In this document: positions 48,490 to 58,800 of the stretch, piece after piece | Position numbering within the stretch: position 1 is the first letter of the stretch | Layout of the letters: each line of letters starts with the position of its first letter | Source of the DNA: Kryptolebias marmoratus | Lineage: Eukaryota; Chordata; Actinopteri; Cyprinodontiformes; Rivulidae | DNA length: 64,000 nucleotides | Assembly (NCBI RefSeq): GCF_001649575.2 | Contig: NC_051431.1 | Coordinates: forward strand, 1,975,260-2,039,259 | Direction of reading: 5' to 3' | Program-made: the position numbers and the translations under genes | Notes under the pieces: generated by a model | Database searches by the model: none | Seen by the model: the letters and a program-made list of their open reading frames with translations, nothing else | Told to the model about the DNA's origin: nothing

Positions 48490-49558
48490 GCTGTTTTTCT
48501 TGATAAGTTTGCTCTCTTTAATGTTTTTAGAAATGTTTGCAACAATGAAATTTCCAACTTTTTGTGCGGAATTAAAATCAGTCAGACTGGGTTGTAGATT
48601 TAAGACTGAAATGTTTTGATTTTTAATCTGTTTAAAAAGCAAAACACCCTATTTATGGTATGTTGTCTAAACTTGTAGTTTTGTGTGGAACTCTAAAGGT
48701 AAATAACCATAAGTAAAAAAACAAAAAAAAAAAGTGGAATTTACAGGAAAACACCAGCTGTCAACAGAAAAAAACATAAATGACTCAGTTTGTCATGTTT
48801 CTTTAAAACTAAGTTTCACAGCTGAGAACTCTGTTTACTGTAAATTATTGTGAGGAAAAAATAACAGAAAATGCCATAAATTTAAGAACAATCTATGGAG
48901 CGATAAAACAAATTACGGTATTTAATTTAACATTTAAAGTAAAAAACCAGAAGCTGTTGTTGCCTGAATTATTACTGTATGAACAACAAAGACAACGTGC
49001 AGTAAAAACAGATGAATTTAGGGTAAAATACCAGCAGCTGCGGTCGTCTTTTTAGATTTTACAGTGAAGTTTTATTTACAAAACAAACAAACTGTTAAAT
49101 TTACATAAGTTTAAAGTTAACCACACCCTATAAAAACAAGTGTACTTCTTCTTTATCTATATTTAACTGTGAGGCTCTTTTATAGCTGCTGATCTTTGCA
49201 GGATGGAGCTTTGTCACAGAAAAATCTTTTATTTTGAAAAATGACAGATCATCAAACTGACATTCAACATCGTCACCAAACCTTCAGAACCTCCATCTCC
49301 TCTCCGTTTGCTGACACGTCGTCAGAAATTTAATTTAATTAATTACCAACCCTTACTCCTCTCCCTCACACCGCACACCCTTTAATTAAAGAGTAATTAT
49401 CTTACCTTTAAACATCAGACTTAATTCCTTCTTCACTTGGTAATTTTCCCATTTGTGTTGAAACAATTTAATTCACGCACCCCTTTAAAACCCATAAGCT
49501 ACCCGCAGTAATCTGTGTAAAATAAAAACAATAAGACACACGGTTCCCTTCTCGTGTT

Positions 49559-49564
49559 TTTATT
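49559..49564 (-). terminator. Candidate polyadenylation signal of the SERTA gene
   Basis: TTTATT on the + strand reads AATAAA on the - strand. It would give a 3' UTR of about 2.2 kb, long like that of SERTAD2. The kcnk6 signal at 48484 faces it, so the two genes converge tail-to-tail about 1 kb apart. Confidence 0.35.
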
Positions 49565-51805
49565 AAAAACATCCAAAAAAGGTGAACGTATTCTTAAAAA
49601 ATTACAAAATATAAAAGCAAAGTGTGAGGGCATTCTGCTCTCCATTCCAACACATTTCTATAAAAGGAAATAAAATAACTGCCGTGACGGTATATTCATA
49701 CACCTTTAGTGATTTGTCCGTGTGGTGTGACATTAAATAAAACATAAATAGTTTGAGGCCTCAGGACAGCGGTTTAGCCTCTGCGTAGAAAGCAACTTTC
49801 ATCCTTAAACTGGAAGAGATTTTACAAATAAAACCTCCGGTTGTGCTTTCTCAAACATCTCATTACGTGTTTAAATGCTCATCGACGGCTGGCAAAGTTA
49901 CAGGAAATCATAAAAATAATGAAATGCTAAACAATAACAGCACAGAAGTGTTTAAAAGAACATTTTCCTGCTTAATAAACACAAAACATCCTCGAGACTG
50001 AAACTTACAAATGCATATTATTTGCAAAAGTGCAATAATTCAAATGTAAACCACAAAAAAATAAAATAAAACAAGCAGAAACTTCCAGGACTGAACGGTT
50101 TGCAGATTTATCAGCCAATGTGGCTAAAAGCCGACCAATCAAAACTGCTTAAAAGTATTCAATGCAAAGGATAAAATCCTGAGCTCCACGAACGGTGCAG
50201 TTTCAAGAGTTTACTCCGGTCTTTTTCCAGATACATCAATGTGTCTGTCTGAAATGCAGGTCCCCAGTCAACGTCAACAAATCAGCATAAATAATCCATT
50301 AATACTGTCGAACTTCTTGATCCTAAATGGCTCTTCCTCGGACGCCGTCGTCCTATTTTCAGTCACTTCGGCTGTTTCTGCGGCGTTCACAAATCATAAT
50401 TTATCAACACGGAAATAAAAATGTGCAGATTTCTTTCTCTTTTTTTTGGACCCATCTTCATGACTTTGCAATGAATACCTTTAAGGTCGACAGCAGAAGC
50501 TGCGCCACCAGCACCACGATGACTCTCTAATTAAAAACGAGATTTTAAAGAGCAGAACGACTAAACATCTTCAGTATGAGGAAAAACATCTTCAGGAGAA
50601 CTTTCAGCCCTGATGTGGTTTGGCAACAATATACTGAGGAATACATTATTATTCTACACCTGACAGAAATACAGTTTCAATGATATTTTCTTTGTTCAGA
50701 TTAAAGTTCAGTCCTTCCTGGGAGAAACACTGACATGAGGTTACTGGATTTCTTCACAGAAGATCTGACCTGTAATATTAGTGTTTTAGCTGTTTTCTTC
50801 TCTTCAGCAGCCAAATCACACGCTTACGTCCCACGTTTTAATCTGTTCGAACAGATTCTCACGCTGCTGTCGGCTCGAGCGCAGGAATGAACGCCGGTGA
50901 GCGACCGGCGCCATCTAATGTTGCTTTCCAAAGTCTGTCCCTGCAGCTCACCCAGCAGGGAACGCCTCAGTCGCTGCACGAGTCATGCAGGTGGAACCGA
51001 GCCCTGGTTCCGTTTCGCTGAGTCACACTTTAAACTGTGATAAAACGCTGATCGGCTCATGAGTCACTGCTTAGCAATGAAAACAAAAAAGGCAGTTTTT
51101 CTGCTTGCACAGTTTTGACTGTGACTCCACTTTCAGTTCAGCAACAAAACAAAAATAAACGAGGTAAAAACATTAAAAAAAGTGTATCTACAGGTTAAAA
51201 GGTGTGCGTTTTAGTCGACAGTTGAGCTTAAATAGAAACTTTTAAACTCTTGAATGAGTCGAACATTTCCTGTTACTTCAAGAGTTTATAAGAACAAAGC
51301 TCAAGTTTGGGTTTGTTTTTATCTTTATGAACACGAAAGGAAATTCTTTTATAGGACAACCATTATTCTACGTCACAGTCAACAGCTCCAATAAACGAAG
51401 AGATAAAGAGTTCATACAGACCTTATTAAAATAACTGAAAGAACGCAGGAGCAACTAAATATCCTGCTGTTTATATTCATGAAGATAAAAACACAAATGC
51501 AAACTTTCTTTTTATAAAAATATAAATTCTTTGTTGTAACGTTTTAAGCTTTATTCTCACAGAGAAAATGGACACGAAGTCTGTAACTCATTCAAGAGTT
51601 TACTAATTTATATTTCTGCATACCTGTCAACTAATATGCACACCTTTTTACCCGAGTATACAAACCTTTAATTTTCTATCAACTTCTGCTCTCCATCCTA
51701 AAGCTCCCCTTTTGTCTTCGACATCAACCTTTTCTATATTTCAAGGACATTCTTACTACCTTCTAAATACCATAATGTGCTACTATATATATATATATGA
51801 AGCTA

Positions 51806-52813
51806 TCAGGACTCCACTAAGATCTCCATCAGCTGTTCCAACTCAAGTCCTTCCCTGACTTGATTCTGACCAGAGAAAGAAGCAGATCCTGCTGAATTCA
51901 GCGGCGAGGAGGAAGACAGAGGACTGAAGGAGGAGAACGAAGGCAGGTACTTCAGATTGGGGTTGAGCGAAAAGGAAAACGGGTGTGAGGAGGCGGCGGA
52001 TTGAGACAGAGGCGGAAGGCAGCGAATGAGATCATCCGCAGCCGAGAATCCGCCTCCGTTCCTCCGGAGCCCGAGCACCCCCATGTCCCGCTCCAGCTGG
52101 GACGTGTCTATATCCTGGAACAGATCCTCCATTATGACATCGTCCATGTGGCTGCTCCTCGTCGCCTCAGTGCTGCCCTCCCGCACCTTGCCCCCTGCTT
52201 GCTGATCCCAATTAACGCCGTAATCTCTGATTTCCTGTTTTGTCAACACTACGCTTCCTTCAGATGGCCCCGACAGGTTCTCCAAGGCCCTGAGAGGTGT
52301 CCGCTGAGCTGCCTGAGAGCTGCCATCGATAGTAGAGTCCAGTGCAGTCAGAATGGATGAAATTGCAGCCGAAAGGGACAAATCAGAATCCGTGGACATG
52401 GATCCCCAGTCCTCATCGTCCTCTTCTGATGGGGCTTTTGATTCACTCGCGTGGCAGCTGGTTAAAGATCTGCTTCCAGCGTTATGCGGAAAGTAATTTA
52501 AAAAAGCAGGACCCGTGCAGACATCATCAACCGGCACCGCCTCCTGCGGCGTAAACGGAGAGCTGCACGAAGGCTGCGACGCCTCCCTGTCCGGAGGGGG
52601 CGCCCCGCACGTTTCCAGGCTGATCTGTCGCAGGGTGTTAGCTATCAGGACGGACCGCCGCAGGCTGGGCTCTGGTAGCTCCTGGCTCCGCTGGTACTTG
52701 TTCAGCGACACGGAGAAGACAAACTGCCGCTGGCTCTCCCAGAGGGGGCCGGTCCGGTCTGAGACCTCCTCATCGTCCTGGGGGAGTTTACGTTTCTGCC
52801 CCTTCAGAATCAT
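51806..52813 (-). CDS. SERTA-domain transcriptional co-regulator (SERTAD1/3-like)
   Basis: SERTA proteins (SERTAD1-4, CDCA4) modulate E2F/DP and PHD-bromodomain transcription, acting in the nucleus. The 335-aa frame is uninterrupted, as is usual for SERTAD genes. It opens with the family's KGQKRK basic start. The SERTA motif spans about residues 31-70, including EPSLRRSVLIANTLRQI. A Ser-rich helix (LSAAISSILTALDSTI) precedes an acidic EDLFQDIDTS block at 229-238, like SERTAD1/2. The protein ends in the family's C-terminal LEQLMEILVES, the transactivation tail. A splice acceptor (ttcctccgcag) sits 7 bases upstream of the ATG, so the 5' UTR lies on another exon. Synteny points to the SERTAD1/3 branch, but individual residues also resemble SERTAD2 and CDCA4, so I give no symbol. 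Confidence 0.9.
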   Translation of the reverse strand: MILKGQKRKLPQDDEEVSDRTGPLWESQRQFVFSVSLNKYQRSQELPEPSLRRSVLIANTLRQISLETCGAPPPDREASQPSCSSPFTPQEAVPVDDVCTGPAFLNYFPHNAGSRSLTSCHASESKAPSEEDDEDWGSMSTDSDLSLSAAISSILTALDSTIDGSSQAAQRTPLRALENLSGPSEGSVVLTKQEIRDYGVNWDQQAGGKVREGSTEATRSSHMDDVIMEDLFQDIDTSQLERDMGVLGLRRNGGGFSAADDLIRCLPPLSQSAASSHPFSFSLNPNLKYLPSFSSFSPLSSSSPLNSAGSASFSGQNQVREGLELEQLMEILVES

Positions 52814-52904
52814 GTTGAATCTGCGGAGGAAGGCACAACCTGGTTAGTTTATTGGTCTTAAATACGATGCTGATTCCATTAGCTTTTCTGTGACGTTTTC
52901 AATG

Positions 52905-53240
52905 TTATGTTAGCAGCACATTGTTTATTTGTTGTGTTAGCAAAATATCTGATAAACCACTGGACTGGTTGTACATCCACAACTTAACCTTTGGAGTCAA
53001 TACAACACATAACATAAAAATGCTGTATAAGTCATATTTACAGATATCCAGCCGAAAATTGACGCAGTAGTAGCCGAGAGTGGTTCTCAAATCATACTCC
53101 GAGTGCTAACAAAGATGTCACAATGCTGGATAAGAACTTTTATAACTTTATAAACAAAACCAAAACGGCTTTAAGCATCTTTTCTCATCCAAAGGCAGCG
53201 GGTAAAATGCATTACTTCAAGGAACAGGCCTTTAATTAAA
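52905..53240. repeat. Dispersed repeat, same family as 29910, reverse orientation
   Basis: Reads tgttagcaaaatatctgata, then aacctttggagtcaatac, and later cattacttcaaggaacagg, the reverse complements of the family blocks. It lies in the 5' UTR intron of the SERTA gene. Confidence 0.5.
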
Positions 53241-53893
53241 TATTAATACATAAATTGAAGTGTTTCCACTGATTAGTCAGCACTTTGATGAGAAACAAAC
53301 TGCTCTGACTTTCTTTTTAAAGTAATTTATGAAAGACTTTTAGCTAATGAAGATTCCCACATTGTTTTATTGCTTTTATTTTTTAAGTAAACTTTGTTAC
53401 TACTGTGTAAAGACTTTAAATGAATTAAATTTTACGGTTTAAAATACGTAAATACAACTAAAGTCTCATATCTGCCACAAAAACACAACAAATGAATTAA
53501 AAAGTCCAGTTAAATGAACTTTTTCCTGTAAAACGTTCAAAGATTTGAGCCAATAGTCACATTTTTACCATAGGATTGCTTGAATTTAAAACAAATAACA
53601 GCTTTATTCATAACTATACTCAGCTGTGTCATTTATAGAGTTTTTTTTTTGTTAAAAAACACCGCTGAACCAGGCGGGGAGCTGACTGAAATGTGATGGG
53701 GGGTCGTAACGTCAGCCTCGTCGTCTGGGAGGGAAAACAGAAAAACTCGACCCAGGCCGCTAAAAAATCCTAACCACGACTCACAGTTACATTAAGTAAC
53801 TTGACTAATATCATCAAAAGACATATATTAAACAACCAACTAAGCAGGGCTTTAAATTGAACTCGTTTTTTAAAGTTATCGGACCGAACCGAC

Positions 53894-54160
53894 CTGTTGC
53901 GTCTGCCCCCGGCTCTGCTTCTCCACGCTGAGTTTCGTCGCTACCGCCGGGTTGAAACGTGTCGTTTCCCCCGATTCTTCGTCACCAAAAAAACACCGAA
54001 ATTCAAAAGTCACGAGTTTTCCTTGAAGCCAGTCGGGATCGAATCATCGATTAAAAGTGCGGTTTGATTAAACAAAAAAATGCGGTTTAAACGTAACCGA
54101 GTTAAAACTTTGTGCGGCTAACGCATCTGGCTCCCGCCCGTGATTTGAGTTTCACGTCAG
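53894..54160 (-). promoter_or_regulatory. Probable proximal first exon and CpG-rich promoter of the SERTA gene
   Basis: A locally GC/CpG-rich stretch ends on the - strand with the donor-like CAACAG|gtcggt (gt at 53893-53892). It lies about 1.1 kb upstream of the coding exon's acceptor. No coding frame is implied. Confidence 0.4.
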
Positions 54161-54730
54161 TAGGTTCACAGTTTGGGGCTGCGTGCCGAAAGGCATTCTG
54201 GGTAATGGAGTCCAATGACGTAACATTCCATTAGAGGGCTTTTTTCCATTGGGGTTTTTCTGTAACCAAACCGCTTTAAAACGTATTAACAGCTACAAAC
54301 CCCGCAGCTTTAACTTTATTAATATCAATATAATTAATAAAATAATAATTACATTGATTAACCACTGGTAACTGATCAGTATTACGTAATTTGCATAACA
54401 TCAAATCCTAAACGATTACATCACCTGCAAAAAAGTATTTCTATCTAAATGCTGCCTTTTCTCTTTAAACAAGTGAGTGTTTAAATTAGCGACATAAATG
54501 TGAGGCTTAGTCAACAAGTTTAAACCACGAACAGATCGATAAATGAAAACTGCGTGCAAAGACCTAAAATAGTGCACATTGTTCTGACTGTTTCAGTATA
54601 GTTAAGAGATGGAAAGTTTATAAAGAAAGGAGCAGATGAACTCTCACACGTACACGTCAACGGGAGAGATAATTTTAACTTAATGGCAGTTGCCTCAACT
54701 GTTATCACAGGTACAGAAGGCGGTTATTAC

Positions 54731-54980
54731 CTGAAAAAAGCAGCAACTTCGGAGACAGCGGTCAGTCAGAGCAGCTTCCACTTCCGTGACACGACAATTA
54801 AAACTTCACTGTTTCCATTTTAAACCGAAAAACTCATTTTTTAAAAAGCTGCAATAAAATACCAGCGAGTCAGAAACCCAGCTCCAGCTCCTCCTCTGTC
54901 CTCTTCGGGGTGAGCATTGGACGGAAAGAAGGAAAAACATCAAGCTAACAAATACAACTTCCGGTTCCGGTTTCAGAATA
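54731..54980 (-). promoter_or_regulatory. Possible alternative distal first exon/promoter of the SERTA gene, with ETS-like sites
   Basis: On the - strand the sequence reads TTTTTTCAG|gtaata at 54731/54730, a good donor. Two CGGAAGT/CCGGAAGT ETS-type motifs lie upstream, near 54785 and 54960 (read from cacttccg and acttccgg on +). TATA-less ETS promoters are common for housekeeping regulators. This could instead be the start of an unrelated transcript. Confidence 0.35.
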
Positions 54981-55189
54981 AAAGTTGTACGAAACAGCGC
55001 CGTATCATGTTGTGAAAAATGACATTTTTTACAATGTGAACAGTACTGTTCAGCATATAAAGTGCTTAATATTTGTTTATACCCAATTGGATTATTTAGC
55101 CCACCTATCAGTGCTATACTTTTATTTTTAAGCCAGAAATGACTTGCGCTTCTCCTTGAAGAGATGCAAAAACTACATATCATCTGTCA

Positions 55190-55196
<7 letters not shown>

Positions 55197-55240
<44 letters not shown>

Positions 55241-55243
55241 ATT
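55197..55243. repeat. (TA)n microsatellite
   Basis: Almost pure TA dinucleotides, with a ttta interruption, between the SERTA gene's distal first exon and the blvrb 3' end. Confidence 0.9.
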
Positions 55244-55552
55244 ACATCCTACTCTGTTTTATCTGCTTCAGAATAACTAAAGGTTTGTAATAATATTTTA
55301 TAAACTATTTTTCATGTTTGTGGACACTTTTATGTGTTATCTTTTCACATCATGTTAAATTTATATAATTATCTTCATCAAGGATAGGTTCTGTTTTCGG
55401 TATCATCTGCCTGTGTACAAGATTACTCAAAACGCAAATTTTTTTCAGGAAATGTCAAATGTCAGCATTTAAATCTTTTCTTTTGCAACATTTAACACTG
55501 ACAAAAAAACAGTTTGCAACTCATGCACTTGACACAGCTTACATTAAATGTT

Positions 55553-55566
55553 TTTATTTTATTTCC
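55553..55566 (-). terminator. blvrb: Candidate blvrb polyadenylation signal
   Basis: tttttattttatttc on the + strand gives overlapping AATAAA hexamers on the - strand, about 300 bases beyond the blvrb stop codon. Confidence 0.4.
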
Positions 55567-55863
55567 AGAAAAAACAGTGTTTGATTGCAAGATTAAAAAC
55601 TATTCAACTTATGTAAGGCAACATAAACAGCAATGCCAATGATTGGAGCTTCTCTAAAACAGGTCTTGAATGTGAGCAGAAAATAAAAAATAAAGATTAA
55701 CAGGAGATAAATTCAAGCTGCTAATCATGAAAAGTAAGAATTTTGTTTAAAATTTACACACATACATAAAATATCAAAATCCTCTTTGTCTCTATGGTTT
55801 GGAGAAAACATTAAAAATGGCCCTTAAATCTTAGAAAGAGATTAAAGATGTGTGTTTTTAGGA

Positions 55864-58800
55864 CTATTTGTACTCCGCCCAAACTCCCACAGTCTTGCCG
55901 TCCCACTCGGAGGTGGACAGACATTTGACGAAGAAATGTCCCAGGTCGTGTTTGGAGATAGCTCTTCCTCGCACCATATTTTCTGACACCTGGTAGCTCT
56001 CCGTCAGAGGAAGGTCGCCTGCAGAGAGCAACGCCAAAACAAACAGAAAGTTATAAAAAATATGAGCGAAACAAACAGAGTTTTCTGCAAAAATTCAGTG
56101 TGAACTCTGAGAGCTGAATGAAGCCAAAACTGAGTTTTTACAACTGAAACGATCCGAGCAAAAGCTAAAATTAACAAATAAATAGCTAAAAGTTAAGATC
56201 AGCAGAACGGTAGCTAAAAGCTAGCAGCTAAAACCAGCAAAGCAAAGTAGCTAAAAACTAAAAATAAATCAAGTATGTTAAAAATTTTCAAGTTTTTCAA
56301 GAAGTTGAAGAGATCTCAATGCATTTCTGTGAAAAACTGCAAATAAGGTAAAACAACTCAAAATGTTACAAATATTAAAAGTCAATATTTGGAACGAGTT
56401 AAACATCTGGATGCCTGGAGTGGCTAAAATAGCTAAAAGTCTGTTAAAGTAGACCGAAAAACATCCAGAATAAACTGGAATATGATCCAGATCGACTGGA
56501 TGGTGAGTCAATGTTTTATTTTTAATTAATTTGGAAATGTTTTTAACTTATTGCTAATTACTGAAAGACTTCTCTACTGACCGCCGATGTGAGGAGGCAT
56601 AACGGCCACGAAGTCCAGCCCCGAGGTTTTCAGCACCGTGTACATCCTGTCATGGTCCTCGGTCACAGGAAGCATCCGGGGCGGCACTTTGGAGCGCTCC
56701 CACAGAAGGAATGCTGGGAGGGGTGAAGATGAAAAAGAAAAGAAAAAAAAACACAAATGACCTAAGATGAGGAGATATCCGTTTCAAAAAGCAGCACATT
56801 CATCTGTTTCCTATTCTCTCAATAAGTTAAATCTTTAACCACATCCTTCACTTTATTTGGTTTGTCCAAAAATATCTAAACAGCTTGATTTCTCATCTGC
56901 AAAAAAAACGAATTTGTACAAAGGTTGAAATGTAGATATTTAAAAACAACAGAGTAAATTAGTGAAAGAGAGACGTTCAGGCTCAGAGTTCAACATTTAT
57001 ACTGTCCTGAACATTTTATCAGTCTTTACAGCCCTGCCATGCGGAAAAAAGCACACCTTAACCAACCAAAATCACGTTTTTACAAACTAATAAACATTTA
57101 TTTGCAAGAAGCCATGTCGTGGCTGTTAACAGCACGCCTGTCATCTGAAGTGACGGTTTTTAAATCACTAAATCAAACTGCTTCGTACAGGAACAACCCC
57201 CCACTGTGGGGTGGAGGTAACCTGTTCAAACTGGCAATAAGAACTTTTTAACACTTAAGGTGGAATCTGACTGAGACACGTCGGTGACTCAAAATTACGA
57301 GAAAATAGAGATTCTCAGCGGCGGTTTCACTGAATTCTGCGTGTTTGCGATGCATCGACCAGCCAGCTGTGAGGACGGTTTTTTGAACGGTTAATTCTTG
57401 AAAATCGCAGCTTGTATTTTAGGCCGTGCACTTTATTTCGCTGTTCATCTCCGCCCACATCATACCCGCCTCGACCTGCTTTTATCCAACTCCTCAGCTG
57501 ACCGCATGTTTACGATTTAATCTACTGCAGCGCGCTTTTGAAAATGAAGACAGGCAGCTCGGTGAGACACTATCAGCGTATATTATAACTTGAGTTAGGA
57601 CCAGAAGCCAGAGGTTGAAGCCATAAAGGACAAGCTTAAAGTCCCGTCTCTCCATGTAAGCATAAAGTCTCAGAGAGACACAGACTTCAGGAAAGACATT
57701 ATTGTGCAGGGGTCTCCAATCCTGGTCCTCAGGGCCACCGTCCTGCAGGTTCTCCTTGTTCCTCTGCTCCAACACACCTGATCTGAATCAATGGGTGATT
57801 AACAGGCTTCTGCAGAACATGAAGAGGTGAATCTGAATCAGGTGTGTTGGAGCAGAGAAACAAGGAAAACATGCAGGATGGTGGCCCTGAGGACCAGGAT
57901 TGTGCAACAGTCACGTGGAAGGCTCATTAATGGTGTCGGCTTCATCTTCAGGTGAAACTTTCAGTCCGTGCTGATGAGTTCTTCCTGTGTCTTTGGGTCC
58001 ACGTATGTTTTTGCCTCGGCTCTGATTGATCTAAATCTGTGTCTGTATGAAAAAATTGACTTTTTAGGGCAAGCTCAAACCCATCTAATCCCTTTCTTCC
58101 CTCTCACATCAGACAAATAAGCCAACATCAGTTATACTTGACATGCAGCCGATGACTTTGCGGATCCCTCGTGCCTTCATGGCTTCCACGATGTTCTTGG
58201 TGCCTTCAGACATCATGGTGGTTGGACCTGATGAGCAGAACAGCAAAGCAACACGTTACTCGAGCTGTTGGGTCATGTGCTCAGAGTCAAATGATGGTCG
58301 AGGTGACAGCGACCCACATGAGGCAGGTCAGAGACACACATGTGACTTTAACGAACCAACTACATCTGATGTTGGAACTGAAGAAGGCATGGATTGTAAT
58401 GTATTTTATGTGTTATTTACCTGACTTGACTGCTGTCTGTTGTATCCTGATGGATTCAGCATGAATCACACAATCATATCCTGTTTTTTGTAATCCAACA
58501 ATTTCTTCATACTTTGTTCTTATATCAATAAGTTCAGGTCACCCAGGAGACGGGTGCCAGGACTTCTGGTTTTTGTAACAAAACTTTTAACTTTATTTAC
58601 AGGTATTTTCCCAAAACAAATACATCAAGAGTTTTTTTAATTCCTTCAGAAACATTGTTCTTCTTGCTCTATTTTTGTCCTCTTGTGCCAGTTTCTGCTG
58701 CTTTTAGCTTTTCTAGTCAGGAATCCGGGGTTCCTTGAGCATCATCGAAACAATACTTCTTTTTCAGAAAGACAGCACAAAGTTCAGGTCGTGAAATTAA

